Positions 35,471 through 44,323 of a stretch of DNA of 49,583 nucleotides are shown here, in pieces. Made by a program: the position numbers and the translations under genes. The stretch is from Deltaproteobacteria bacterium (GTDB taxonomy: Bacteria; Desulfobacterota; Binatia; HRBIN30; CADEER01). The stretch covers positions 1-49,583 of the forward strand of contig JAJCZJ010000036.1 of assembly GCA_029262455.1 (NCBI GenBank), read 5' to 3'. Numbering within the stretch: position 1 is the first letter of the stretch; every line of letters starts with the position of its first letter. The notes beneath the pieces were generated by a model that made no database searches, was not told where the DNA came from, and saw only the letters and a list, made by a program, of their open reading frames with translations.

Positions 35471-36541
35471 ATGGCCACACCTCAAGAAATACTCAACGAT
35501 CTCAAGAACATCCCCTACCCCGGCTACTCGCGCGATATCGTTTCGTTCGGCATCGTCCGCGACATCGAGGTCGGGTCCGACGCCGTCAAGGTTCATCTGG
35601 CCCCTGGCGGCGCCAACGACGAGGCGGTCGAGGAGATCCGCAAGCAGGTAGATGCGCGCATCCGTGCTCTGACCGGTTTCGACAAGGTAGAGATCGCCAT
35701 CGAAGCCGCGCCGCCGCCGAAACATCGCGAACCGCCGCGGCGTACAGACATCGAGGGAATCAAAAATATCATCGCCGTCGCCAGCGGCAAGGGCGGAGTC
35801 GGCAAGTCCACCGTCGCCGTCAATCTCGCCTTAGCGCTGAAAGCCAGCGGCAAGAAGGTCGGTCTACTCGACGCCGATGTATACGGCCCCAGCATTCCCC
35901 TCATGCTCGGCGACAACAGCGACTCAGGCGGGAGCAACGAAGGCGACCGTATCAAACCGATGCTGAGCCACGGTATCCCGGCGATCTCCCTCGGACTCTT
36001 CATCAATCGCGGCCAGCCGGTGATCTGGCGCGGCCCGATGATCACAAAGCTGCTGACGCAGTTCTTCCGCGAAGTCGAATGGGGCGAACTGGACTACCTG
36101 GTCCTCGACCTTCCTCCGGGTACCGGCGACGCACAGCTCACCATCGCGCAGCAGGTACCACTTGCTGGCGGCGTCATCGTGACCACTCCGCAAGACGTCG
36201 CACTACTCGATGTGCAACGCGGCATCACCATGTTCCAACAAGTCGGCGCGCCGGTACTCGGCGTCGTTGAGAACATGTCCTACCATCTGTGCCCCGAATG
36301 CGGTCACCGCTCCGAGATCTTCGGACACGGCGGTGGCGCCAAGATGGCAGGCGAATCGGAAATTCCGTTTCTCGGTGAAATCCCACTGGCGCGACAGATT
36401 CGTGAGACCAGCGACAGTGGACAGCCGATCGTCGTTTCCGCTCCCGACAGCGACCACGCCAAAGCCTTCATGGCCCTCGCCCAGCGTGTCCAAACGGAAG
36501 TCGAGAAACACGGCCGCATGGATCTACCGCTGGTCCACTAG
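35471..36541 (+). CDS. apbC: Mrp/ApbC-type iron-sulfur cluster carrier ATPase
   Basis: 356 residues. An N-terminal MIP18-like domain (ILNDLKNIPYPGYSRDIVSF) precedes the ATPase with deviant Walker A SGKGGVGKST (Lys107 and Lys112), DADVYGPSIPLMLG, and LVLDLPPGTGDAQLTIAQ. The CPEC pair Cys274/Cys277 binds the bridging [4Fe-4S] cluster at the dimer interface. It receives and delivers Fe-S clusters to apo-proteins in the cytoplasm, fitting with nth and other cluster users but not specifically tied to them. GAAGGCG precedes the ATG. Confidence 0.94.
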   Translation: MATPQEILNDLKNIPYPGYSRDIVSFGIVRDIEVGSDAVKVHLAPGGANDEAVEEIRKQVDARIRALTGFDKVEIAIEAAPPPKHREPPRRTDIEGIKNIIAVASGKGGVGKSTVAVNLALALKASGKKVGLLDADVYGPSIPLMLGDNSDSGGSNEGDRIKPMLSHGIPAISLGLFINRGQPVIWRGPMITKLLTQFFREVEWGELDYLVLDLPPGTGDAQLTIAQQVPLAGGVIVTTPQDVALLDVQRGITMFQQVGAPVLGVVENMSYHLCPECGHRSEIFGHGGGAKMAGESEIPFLGEIPLARQIRETSDSGQPIVVSAPDSDHAKAFMALAQRVQTEVEKHGRMDLPLVH

Positions 36542-36667
36542 CCATCGAGACTCTTCACCCCGTCCGGGTGATAACCGCCGTGCCGCGATCGGGCTCTAGT
36601 CACAAACCCGTCTTGTAAGGGCGGCCCTCGAGCAGACCACCGGACCGCCGAACCGGTCTACCAGCGA

Positions 36668-38524
36668 CTACTCCGTCGGCACCCGAATGATGATTTGGGA
36701 AACCGGGCCGGCGTCGCCGCGGCTGTCGCGCAGCCGAACACTGAGCAAAGAATCGCCAGCAGGAAAGGTCAGGTTCTGCGACATGAAACCGCAGAACTGC
36801 GCCGTCGAAAACCGATCGGCGCAGCCAAACCCACCGTCCGGTTGAAGCAAGCAAGGCTGAGACCCCTGGCAGTTGCGGGCGCGCGTTGCGCCGTCGCCAT
36901 TGATGAACCGGCACGAGAAGTCGTTCAGCGTTCCGGCAATGCCTTCAGGGTCGGAAAAATCCGGCGGATTGATCGCCGGAACACCGCCGATGTCGAACGG
37001 CGGCGAGTTGTCACACACCGCGCTGCTGCCGTCGCCCAACGCGCGCGTGGACTGAATCTGTAGGTCCGGCGGACCAAACTGATTCTCGCTGTTGCCGCCA
37101 ACCGGAAACCCGCCAGCGCCGAACCCGCCTTCAACGATCAACTGAAAGCCGGCACCAAAAGGCCGATCGTAGATCGGAATGCCCTCGGGACTTTGCCCGG
37201 TCGCTTCGATCAAGGAGTCGGCCGCGTTCGCCAGGCCGAAGAACGTCACAACCGGCCCGAGCGGCACATCCGACGTCGGACTGGGCGTCGGCGAGATGGT
37301 CGGGGTGTTCGTCACCGTCGCCGTCGGCACTGTAACCGTCGGAGTCTGCGTCCGCGTGAACGTGCGCGTCCGCGTGAAAGTTCTCGAGGGGGTAAACGTA
37401 CGCGTCGGCGACGCGGGGCGCGGCGTGCGGGTATTCGTCGGGGTCGAGGTTGGACGCCGAGTGCGGGTGTTGGTTGGTGTGGACGTCGGGCGCCGTGTGT
37501 TACTCGGGGTCACAGAAGGCGTCCCGAGACCGGGCGTATTGGTGGGGGTACGGGTGCGCGTCGGCGTCGCTGTGCTGACAGGTCGCGTCGGCGTCAGCGT
37601 CGGCGTCGCGGCAAGGGTATTGGTTCTAGTGCGCGTCGGAGTCGGCGTGAAGCTCTCCGTCGGCGTCGCCGTAGCGGTCGCAATCGGCGTTTCGGTTGCC
37701 GTTGGAGATGGAGTGAACGTCGGCGGCTGCGGACCGTTGCCAACGCGGACCACCAAGCGCCGCACCGGCGACAACGCGCCATCGCGGTCGCGGGTCTGAA
37801 TGGTGACGCGAGTATCTCCCTCGGGAAACGCGATGAATCCGTTGACGACCAAACAAAACTGAATCCGCGAACGTCCGGAAACGAACCCGGTCTGACCAAA
37901 GTCGTCCTGCGTACAGGTGGAGCTCGGCGTCGTCGAAAAATCAAAGCGACAAGCAAAGTCGTTGATCGACGCAGAGATCGCAGGCTCGAACGCGAAATTT
38001 TCAGGGGACACTGCGCGCACTCCGCGCGAGCTATCACAGACAAAATCTGCGGGTACTCCCAAGTCGCGGTCGACGATGACCTGAAGGTCACCGCGGCGCG
38101 TCGGATCGTCGGGACTGTGGTCCACCAGCGTCTGGCCCACCGGTGCACCGCTCGGCCCCGGCGCAGCTTCGACAACCAGGTTGAAGCCCAGTCCGCTGTT
38201 CAGAAAGTAAACCACCTCGCCGCCCGGAAGTTCGCCGAGCGCAGGTGCAATCCGACCGCTGGGGCTCGAGATCCCCAAAAACGTGATCGTCGGACCTTGA
38301 GGAAAGGCAACCAGATCGGCGGCCCCGACGATCCCATCGCGGTTGACATCGGCCAGGTCGCAGCTCGGTCCAAAGGGCTCGTAAAGAGCGGCCACAAGGT
38401 GGTCGCGTTCATCGGCCGCAACCGTACCGTCGCAGTTCACGTCGCGCCCCTGGCCCACAGCAGACGCCGCGTGCAGGGTCGCAACGACCGCAGCAGCGAC
38501 CAGGGTCGACCAGCGACAATGCAT
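36668..38524 (-). CDS. secreted protein: dockerin-like segment, two copies of a four-Cys domain, Thr/Pro-rich linker
   Basis: I chose the ATG at 38524 because it follows GGGGGTG and starts a good signal peptide ([19 protein letters not shown]); upstream ATGs up to 38563 only add charged residues. The 618-residue product has: residues 27-73, a dockerin-like pair of Ca-binding loops ([28 protein letters not shown]); 77-262, domain copy 1; 264-420, a linker of TPT, TRT and NTP repeats; 422-618, domain copy 2. Both copies run from GP(T/V)(I/V)TF(L/F)G through VCD, CRF and QFC to FP(E/A)GD and RV. The same domain is in the gene at 39118. It is probably a cell-surface or extracellular protein; the function of the repeated domain is unknown. 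Confidence 0.78.
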   Translation of the reverse strand: MHCRWSTLVAAAVVATLHAASAVGQGRDVNCDGTVAADERDHLVAALYEPFGPSCDLADVNRDGIVGAADLVAFPQGPTITFLGISSPSGRIAPALGELPGGEVVYFLNSGLGFNLVVEAAPGPSGAPVGQTLVDHSPDDPTRRGDLQVIVDRDLGVPADFVCDSSRGVRAVSPENFAFEPAISASINDFACRFDFSTTPSSTCTQDDFGQTGFVSGRSRIQFCLVVNGFIAFPEGDTRVTIQTRDRDGALSPVRRLVVRVGNGPQPPTFTPSPTATETPIATATATPTESFTPTPTRTRTNTLAATPTLTPTRPVSTATPTRTRTPTNTPGLGTPSVTPSNTRRPTSTPTNTRTRRPTSTPTNTRTPRPASPTRTFTPSRTFTRTRTFTRTQTPTVTVPTATVTNTPTISPTPSPTSDVPLGPVVTFFGLANAADSLIEATGQSPEGIPIYDRPFGAGFQLIVEGGFGAGGFPVGGNSENQFGPPDLQIQSTRALGDGSSAVCDNSPPFDIGGVPAINPPDFSDPEGIAGTLNDFSCRFINGDGATRARNCQGSQPCLLQPDGGFGCADRFSTAQFCGFMSQNLTFPAGDSLLSVRLRDSRGDAGPVSQIIIRVPTE

Positions 38525-38648
38525 CCACACCCCCATCATCGAACAGAGATGCTCACAAAACACCTACTTGCTGCAAAATTCGTCCAATTCGACGAAGGGA
38601 GGGGAATATCAGTGGGTCAAAACCCCTCCGAGGCAGCAAACCCCGCAA

Positions 38649-39089
38649 CTACTCAGCCTCGAACGCTTCCACCTCGATATCGAGCTCGTCATCGCTCGCG
38701 CCACCATCCGGTGCGCTCACTCGCACGATGGCCAAATACTCTCCGGTCTTCTCATAGGTGTGCACGGGGTTCGCCTCGTTCCCACCCTTGGTCCCATCGC
38801 CAAAATCCCACGAATAGGTCACCGGGGCGGAGGTACAGTCCACGTCCGTTTCGAAGTGCACCCTGAGAGGCGGCTCTCCATAATCGGGCTCGCCGTCGAG
38901 AATCACAAAGCAATCCGGCTCTAGCACGTCCGCGCCCGCCGGCTCGTTGCCACCCATCGCAGGCGCAGGCTTGGCAGCTTCGGTGCCGTCCACTGCCGGC
39001 GCCGGTGCCTGCTTGCCTGGCGGCTCCGTTTGGCAGCCGCCGCATCCTGAAACAAACACCAGTCCGACAAACAGAATCAATGAGCGCAT
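38649..39089 (-). CDS. PKD-domain lipoprotein
   Basis: 146 residues. The signal sequence ends in a lipobox (LVFVSGCGGC), so it is lipid-anchored. After a Pro/Ala-rich stretch comes one PKD domain (about residues 57-140) with VTYSWDFGDGTKG and NPVHTYEKTGEYLAIVRVS, followed by an acidic tail. PKD domains are beta-sandwich modules that mediate surface binding or spacing. It lies between two genes that share an unnamed secreted domain, on the same strand, suggesting one surface-protein cluster. Confidence 0.85.
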   Translation of the reverse strand: MRSLILFVGLVFVSGCGGCQTEPPGKQAPAPAVDGTEAAKPAPAMGGNEPAGADVLEPDCFVILDGEPDYGEPPLRVHFETDVDCTSAPVTYSWDFGDGTKGGNEANPVHTYEKTGEYLAIVRVSAPDGGASDDELDIEVEAFEAE

Positions 39090-39117
39090 CGATGTCCCTT
39101 TCGAGCCACGCAGCAGT

Positions 39118-40101
39118 CTACGGGCGACGGCGTACTGGAGTTGGAGTCACAGTCGCCGCTGTACGTGGCGGTCGCGTCGGTCGCGGCTCGCGGCGCAGCA
39201 CAAACTGCGAAATCGGTCCCGGGTTTCCTTCGCGATCGCGCATACGCACGCTGACCGTCGTATCGCCCTCGGCAAAGCGCCACTTGCGCGCGACGACCAT
39301 GCAGAACTGTACAGTCGAGTCGTCGCTGAGGAAGGAGAAGTCGCCGTTCGGCGCATTCGTACACGAAGCGTCCGACTCGATGAAGGTCTCGAAGCGGCAC
39401 GAGAGGTCGTTTAGAGCGGCGCTGACTCTCTGGTTCTCCGCAAAACTCATTGGAGAGATGGCCGGAATCCCACCGAACCTCGGAGGGCGCGCGTCGCAGA
39501 CGGCTTCACTACCGTCGCCCATCGGACGATCCACTTGAATCTGGAGGTCCGGACGCTTGGACGGATCTTTTGGGTCGTGCTGGAAAATCGATCGTCCAGG
39601 TTCCAAGTTCGAGTATCCCGGCTTCGCCTCGACAACGACGAAGAAGCCCGAACCGACGTGATTGAGAAAGATCGGCACACCTTTCCCGGTCTTGCCGATC
39701 GGCTCGGTGGGATTGCCATCAGCCCGCGCCGCACCGGCAAAGGTAACGATCGGGCCAACAATCTTCCCTTTCGCCTTGGCCGCCTCGGTGTCCTCGTTTT
39801 TGATCGGACGCGGCCTCAGTTTGTTTGCCTCAACGCGTTTCTGCTGAGACTCCTTCGTAACGCGTTTCATCCCCGGCGGCAGCTTTTGCTCGGACGCCGC
39901 TTTGGGCGGAGTCGGAGTCTTGGCGGGCGCCGACGCCTTGTCCGCAGTCGGAGCTTTCACGGCGGCTGGCGGTGTAGGAGTCTTCCGGGCAACAGTTTTG
40001 ACCGGCTTCACAATCGGAGGTGGTTCGGGCGCAGGACCGCTCGACACGGCGGAACACGCCGCCAGCAGGAGAAAAGAACCCAACCAATAGTGAATTTTCA
40101 T
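39118..40101 (-). CDS. lipoprotein with one copy of the unnamed four-Cys domain
   Basis: 327 residues from ATG 40101, which sits 6 nt after GGGAGGGG; the ATG at 40107 would abut the ribosome site. The signal sequence ends LLLAAC (lipobox). Residues ~20-115 are a Pro/Ala/Lys-rich tether. Residues ~116-305 are a third copy of the domain found twice in the gene at 36668: GPIVTFAGAARADG, DLQIQVDRPMGDGSEAVCD, GGIPAISP, ALNDLSCRFE, TVQFCMVV, FAEGDTTVSVRMRDREGNPG. A short Arg/Pro/Thr tail follows. It is likely outer-membrane or surface anchored; no function is known. Confidence 0.78.
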   Translation of the reverse strand: MKIHYWLGSFLLLAACSAVSSGPAPEPPPIVKPVKTVARKTPTPPAAVKAPTADKASAPAKTPTPPKAASEQKLPPGMKRVTKESQQKRVEANKLRPRPIKNEDTEAAKAKGKIVGPIVTFAGAARADGNPTEPIGKTGKGVPIFLNHVGSGFFVVVEAKPGYSNLEPGRSIFQHDPKDPSKRPDLQIQVDRPMGDGSEAVCDARPPRFGGIPAISPMSFAENQRVSAALNDLSCRFETFIESDASCTNAPNGDFSFLSDDSTVQFCMVVARKWRFAEGDTTVSVRMRDREGNPGPISQFVLRREPRPTRPPRTAATVTPTPVRRRP

Positions 40102-40284
40102 ATGCATCCCCTCCCGTATTCCGGCTCGGTCAGAGCCGCGGGATCATCCGGTGCGCGGGCCACACCCGCGCCCCCACAAACACCCAAAAGGACAGCTAGC
40201 GGCGCCCCTCGACCGAGTCAACCGCGGCTGTCAACCGCTCGTCCATCCTTGCCGCACCCATGGCGATACGCTATCGACGATTAG

Positions 40285-40740
40285 ATGCGAGACAAATTCG
40301 GTGTCGTGGCACTCATCTCAGCCTTCGTGCTGACTTCCACCGCCTGCTCCCAACGCCTACCCCTAGAAGAAGCCGGCATGGCAGCCGACGTGGAGAATTT
40401 GTCAGAGTTCTCCATGCCGCTCGACCTCAGCCAATTTGAGGTCGTCTCGACAGGCGGCGGATATCGCGGTGTTTTCCTCCACTTATCGCGCTATCCGGAC
40501 GCCATTTCCTACTCCCATCAGAGCGACCCGGCACGCATCACAGTGGTACTTCGAGGTCCGACTGGAGCCGAGACGGAGGAAGAAACCTTCCCCGGCGGCG
40601 ACAGCCTGGTGTCCTTGGTCCGCGTCAACCGCGGCCTGGGTCAGCTCAACGTCACCCTCGACCTGGCCATGGACGACCCACCTGACTACAGCGTCCACCG
40701 GATGGCCGATTGGGTGATGGTCCGGATCAGCAATCGTTGA
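40285..40740 (+). CDS. AMIN-like lipoprotein
   Basis: 151 residues. The N-terminus ends in a lipobox-like LTSTAC. The rest resembles an AMIN domain, a beta-sandwich that localises envelope proteins to peptidoglycan or secretin complexes: GYRGVFLHLSRYPDAIS, DPARITVVLRGPTG, LVRVNRGLGQLNVTLDL and DYSVHRMADWVMVRI follow the order of AMIN strands. The assignment rests on pattern only. The next gene starts 32 bp later on the same strand. Confidence 0.62.
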   Translation: MRDKFGVVALISAFVLTSTACSQRLPLEEAGMAADVENLSEFSMPLDLSQFEVVSTGGGYRGVFLHLSRYPDAISYSHQSDPARITVVLRGPTGAETEEETFPGGDSLVSLVRVNRGLGQLNVTLDLAMDDPPDYSVHRMADWVMVRISNR

Positions 40741-40772
40741 AGACGTACAGCAGCACAGCTAACCTGAGGTCC

Positions 40773-41429
40773 ATGAGAAGTCTCGCACTCATCATCGTCG
40801 CAGCAATGACGCTGAGCACCAGCGCCTTGGCGCAGGGCAACGTCACCGACGCCGCGCGCAAGCGGTACGACCAGTCCAACAAGTCGGCGAACATCCAAAA
40901 CCTGGCGCGCAGCATGGGCAGCGAAGATCCAATGGAGCGCCTCGACGGCATCCGTTCGCTGACCAGTCTCGAAGACGACCACGCCATCGACCTATTGCTA
41001 CAAGCCCTCGGTGACGGCGACATGCGCGTCCGCGCCAAGGCAATCGACGCCTGCGCGGACCTCCGCGCCAGCGCGGCAACCCAGGTCCTGGTCCAGCAAC
41101 TCTTCATGGCCGACACCGAGGCCCCGGTAAAGCGCCGCATCCTGGCAGCGCTCGGCAAGATCGGCGACGCCGGCGCCGCCAAGCCAATCATGGAGCTCCT
41201 CGACCAAGGCCTCGACAAGAGAACCCGCGGCACCGCAATCTTCGCCCTGGGAGACCTAGGCGCACCAGATTCATTGGCCCTACTCGACGAACTAACCACA
41301 GCCGGAGAAGACGCGACGCTACACAGAATCGCCCGCCAAGCCGCGAGCAAAGTCCGCTACGCCCAAACCCTCCGCGCCAGCGAAGCAAACCAACCGCTCA
41401 ACACCTTCCTGCGCCCGCAACAACCGTAG
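40773..41429 (+). CDS. exported HEAT-repeat protein
   Basis: 218 residues from the ATG at 40773, which starts a clear signal peptide (SLALIIVAAMTLSTSALAQG, cleavage after ALA). Residues ~45-190 are PBS-lyase/HEAT-type repeats: PMERLDGIRSLTSLEDDHAI, DLLLQALGDGDMRVRAKAID, KRRILAALGKIGDAGAAKPI and RGTAIFALGDLGAPDSLALL. These alpha-solenoids bind proteins; this one would be periplasmic. It probably shares a transcript with the AMIN-like gene. The third heptamer array begins four bases after its stop. Confidence 0.82.
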   Translation: MRSLALIIVAAMTLSTSALAQGNVTDAARKRYDQSNKSANIQNLARSMGSEDPMERLDGIRSLTSLEDDHAIDLLLQALGDGDMRVRAKAIDACADLRASAATQVLVQQLFMADTEAPVKRRILAALGKIGDAGAAKPIMELLDQGLDKRTRGTAIFALGDLGAPDSLALLDELTTAGEDATLHRIARQAASKVRYAQTLRASEANQPLNTFLRPQQP

Positions 41430-41432
41430 CCT

Positions 41433-41727
41433 TAGAAGCAGGGTACAGCCGGCGGGGTACCTAGAAGCAGGGTACAGCCGGCGGGGTACGGGGTACGGCC
41501 GACCGCGAGCTGCGCACCCGATCATCGAGTGATCCTACCCGTACCCCGTACCCGGTAGGCCGTACCCCGCACTTGTACCCCGTACCCAGTAGGCCGTACC
41601 CCGCCGGCCGTACCCCGTACCCCGTACCCCGGGCGAACCCCGACCCAGTTGACCTCTTTGCCGCGGAAGACTACTCCTCTCATCCGAGCGGGTCAGGGCA
41701 CGGCATCATCCAGTAGGCCGTACCCCG
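41433..41727. repeat. GTACCCC/GGGGTAC heptamer array 3, mirrored, upstream of tRNA-Leu
   Basis: The left part has three GGGGTAC units. Two of them sit inside an exact 28-nt direct duplication (41433-41460 and 41462-41489, period 29). The right part (41541-41632) has about seven GTACCCC units, with an eighth at about 41720. Between the arms is GATCA-TCGAG-TGATC (41520-41534), a perfect 5-bp inverted repeat. A 90-bp unrelated stretch (about 41640-41715) separates the last unit from the rest. Confidence 0.85.
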
Positions 41728-41741
41728 AACCCGGCACATCT

Positions 41742-41825
41742 GGCCTCGTGGTGGAATTGGCAGACACGGCAGACTCAAAATCTGTTGCTCGCAAGGGCGT
41801 GGGAGTTCAAGTCTCCCCGAGGCCA
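41742..41825 (+). tRNA. tRNA-Leu, anticodon CAA
   Basis: The acceptor stem GGCCTCG (41742-41748) pairs perfectly with CGAGGCC (41818-41824); the discriminator is A at 41825. The D-arm GTGGAATTGGCAGAC is typical of tRNA-Leu. The anticodon loop CTCAAAA has anticodon CAA at 41776-41778, reading UUG. A long variable arm at 41786-41800 marks it as class II. The T-arm is GGGAG-TTCAAGT-CTCCC (41801-41817). The 3' CCA is not encoded. A T-rich stretch at 41826-41837 may end the transcript. The accessory island begins directly downstream. Confidence 0.95.
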
Positions 41826-42011
41826 CTCTTTTGTTTTTGGGTAGTTAGCTGTTCGCGTTGCTCCGTTCTTGATTGGGACCAAATCGTGGGGGAAGCAGGG
41901 GGGAAGCATCGCGCTTGGACCAATGTTTGAGATGTGAAGGAGATCCAGATATCGACGCGTGAGACTATCCCCGCCAACTCCAGTCCGGCGACCAAAGAAT
42001 AAGGCCCCACC

Positions 42012-43382
42012 TTGAATCGATCCTCTAAGAATCAAGCGAGATGCCCCTGCTCACTCACCATCGCAAACCTTCTGGCAGCTGGGCGGTCTCACCCTGTAGA
42101 CTCCGATGTTCGTGCACTTGTAACTTGCTTCAAGTACGGAGAGCGCTCCACTCACTCGATACACCCGTATCCGGCCAAACTGCTGCCGCACATCCCACAT
42201 CTGCTGCTCTCTTGCGAGGCGATCGTCCCGCCCGGGGCGACCGTTGTCGATCCATTCTGTGGATCCGGAACCGTCCTTCTGGAAAGCGCGTTGGCCGGGC
42301 ATCGAGCGGCAGGGGCCGACACGAACCCCTTGGCACGCCTCATCTCACGCGTAAAAACTACACCGATCGACCCAAAGAGGCTGCGGCGCCACGCAAGATA
42401 CTTGTCTTCCCGAATCCAGCGGAGGGACCAGTCGCCGATCCCCGATGTCGTTAATCTCGAATACTGGTACTCAAGAACCGCGATCGGCCAGCTCCGCGAG
42501 ATCCGTCATGCGATCGACCAGACAAAAGACTCAAGGGTCCGAGAATTCTTCGATGTTTCGTTTTCAATTGTGGCCCGAAGCGCCAGTCGGGCGGACCCGA
42601 GGGTGTCTGTGCCAGTTCGCCTGAGACGCAACCACTATCCAATAGATCACCCTTTATACGAGATCACCGCTCGAAGGTTGAACCCACGCCGTAGGAAAGA
42701 AATCGTCGAGAACTTCAATCGCGTAGTTGAAGCCAACATCGCTCGAATGGGCTCCTTATGGAGTCACCCTTTACAACTCGGGCAGACCAAGATCCTGGGC
42801 GGTGAAGCTCGCCAACTCACCAGCGACGAGCGGTCCGCAGCCCCGATGCCATCCGGCTCAGCTGACCTGGTCCTCACATCCCCACCGTACGGCGGCGCCC
42901 AAAAATACATCCGTGCATCTAGCCTGAGTCTCGGCTGGTTGAACCTATGCGGCTCCGCCACTCTGGGGCAACTTGAGCGATCCTCAATCGGGCGAGAGCA
43001 CTTCAGAAAGACCGAAACTTCTGAGCTGCCCGACACAGGCGATCGACGAGCCAACAACCGCCTAAAGGAAGTTTCCCGAAGTGACCCGGTACGTGCCGCC
43101 CTGTTCGCAAACTACCTAGCCGAAATGGGCCTTGCACTCAGCGAGGCGTGGCGTGTTCTCAAAGACGGGGGGCACCTCGTGCTGATTACCGGAGACAACC
43201 ACCTTAAGGGGAAACCCTTCCCCACATCACACCTCTTAAGACAATTCGCCTCAGACCGGGGGTTTCAAACTCGACTCATCCTGCGAGACCGAATTCGCTC
43301 AAGGGGCCTACTTACAAAACGCCACTCAGCGGCGTCAATTATCCCCGAAGAGCATATCACTGTCTTGAGAAAACCGGCATGA
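42012..43382 (+). CDS. DNA methyltransferase (SPPY type, HPYPAK family)
   Basis: 456 residues. The N-terminal FKYGERSTHSIHPYPAKLLP is followed by the SAM-binding motif I VVDPFCGSGTVLLESALAGH (residues 78-97) with ADTNPLA after it. The catalytic motif IV is LVLTSPPYGG with Ser290-Pro-Pro-Tyr293, about 200 residues later. SPPY favours N4-cytosine or N6-adenine modification of DNA. The last third has AWRVLKDGGHLVLITGDNH. The frame opens with TTG at 42012 after AAGG; no in-frame ATG fits. It is the first gene of a four-gene operon and overlaps the next by 4 nt. No cognate restriction enzyme is recognisable, so it is either a partner of the operon's other proteins or a self-marking enzyme. Confidence 0.87.
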   Translation: MNRSSKNQARCPCSLTIANLLAAGRSHPVDSDVRALVTCFKYGERSTHSIHPYPAKLLPHIPHLLLSCEAIVPPGATVVDPFCGSGTVLLESALAGHRAAGADTNPLARLISRVKTTPIDPKRLRRHARYLSSRIQRRDQSPIPDVVNLEYWYSRTAIGQLREIRHAIDQTKDSRVREFFDVSFSIVARSASRADPRVSVPVRLRRNHYPIDHPLYEITARRLNPRRRKEIVENFNRVVEANIARMGSLWSHPLQLGQTKILGGEARQLTSDERSAAPMPSGSADLVLTSPPYGGAQKYIRASSLSLGWLNLCGSATLGQLERSSIGREHFRKTETSELPDTGDRRANNRLKEVSRSDPVRAALFANYLAEMGLALSEAWRVLKDGGHLVLITGDNHLKGKPFPTSHLLRQFASDRGFQTRLILRDRIRSRGLLTKRHSAASIIPEEHITVLRKPA

Positions 43383-44323
43383 GCAGTGCCCTCCGAGATG
43401 AGTTGCTCGGCAAAGTCTATCTTCTGTCAGAAACGGTCTGGCGCACCGCGGCGATCAAGGAACCCGCCGTTTCGGAATGGCTCAGTAACTTCACCGGGAC
43501 TTGTGAGGCCGCGGACGACGAAAAACTGCACGCCCTCTTCCTGCTCTCAAACTTCATGTTCTTCGACCTCGATGAGGTTCGCGAGATGCTCCGGTCCGTC
43601 TATCGGGAACTCTTCCGATATCCGTTGATCCAGGAGATCCGGCAGGTGCTCGGCGTCCAGTGCACGTGGGCTCAAGTACAACCTGAATTCGAAGACCACC
43701 TGGCCGGCACTCGATTTATTGGCATGGGAAATCCTTCAGAGAGCGGGTCCCTCTTACTCTACTTCTTCAGGCAAGTGAACGAGATTCCAGTAGAGCTGTT
43801 CATTCACAGTCACCAAATCTTCCGTCGTTACGGTGGCCAAGCCTCGAGTCTTAGGGACGCGACAGCCAGGCACTATGTTTTTCTCGACGACCTAAGCGGC
43901 TCCGGTGAACAAGCAGTTGAGTATTCTCAGGACCTGGTCCTGTCGATCAAGGAAAAAGCTCCGGACGCTCGAACCTCCTACTTCGTCCTCGTTGCGACCG
44001 CCAAGGCAATCGAGCGAATCCGTGCAGAAACCGCATTCGACGATGTTGGGGCGATATTCGAGCTGGACGAAACGTTCGAGTGTTTCCACTCCGATTCTCG
44101 CTTTTTTGCAAACCCACCCAAAGGCATCAGCCAGGCGGTAGCCAAGAACGTTGCTGCGCACTACGGAACATCTCTGTTCCCCCCCGCCCCCTTGGGGTAT
44201 GAGGATTGTCAGCTGCTACTTGGCTTTTGGCACAACACACCCGACAATACCCTGCCTATTGTCTGGGCCGAGGGAAATTCATGGTATCCGATTTTCAAGC
44301 GATACCCGAAGGTGAAGCTCTAG
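43379..44323 (+). CDS. phosphoribosyltransferase-fold protein, PRTase-CE-like
   Basis: 314 residues. The centre carries a phosphoribosyltransferase PRPP-loop-like motif: HYVFLDDLSGSGEQAVEY, with paired acidic residues (Asp170-Asp171) and SGSGEQA (residues 173-179) in the pyrophosphate-binding position. The N-terminal ~120 residues are helical and unrecognised, containing LLSNFMFFDLDEVREMLRSV. The C-terminus has LLLGFWHNTPDNTLPIVWAE followed by GNSWYPIFKRYP, which resembles the PRTase-CE domain described from bacterial conflict systems. That identification is from memory of the family and not from a search. Its ATG overlaps the methyltransferase stop by 4 nt and its end overlaps the next gene by 43 nt, so it is firmly part of the operon. 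Confidence 0.72.
   Translation: MSSALRDELLGKVYLLSETVWRTAAIKEPAVSEWLSNFTGTCEAADDEKLHALFLLSNFMFFDLDEVREMLRSVYRELFRYPLIQEIRQVLGVQCTWAQVQPEFEDHLAGTRFIGMGNPSESGSLLLYFFRQVNEIPVELFIHSHQIFRRYGGQASSLRDATARHYVFLDDLSGSGEQAVEYSQDLVLSIKEKAPDARTSYFVLVATAKAIERIRAETAFDDVGAIFELDETFECFHSDSRFFANPPKGISQAVAKNVAAHYGTSLFPPAPLGYEDCQLLLGFWHNTPDNTLPIVWAEGNSWYPIFKRYPKVKL

Noticed and set aside
37179-37799. 206-codon plus-strand frame of Val-Gly-Arg repeats
   Set aside because: It is the antisense of the Thr/Pro linker of the minus-strand secreted protein, so the pattern comes from that gene's codons.
41649-41930. 93-codon frame across the tRNA
   Set aside because: It runs through the tRNA-Leu gene; the apparent peptide is a translation of tRNA sequence.
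42041-42454. ATG-initiated 137-codon frame in the methyltransferase region
   Set aside because: It overlaps the methyltransferase in another frame and lacks any domain; motif I is read in the 42012 frame.
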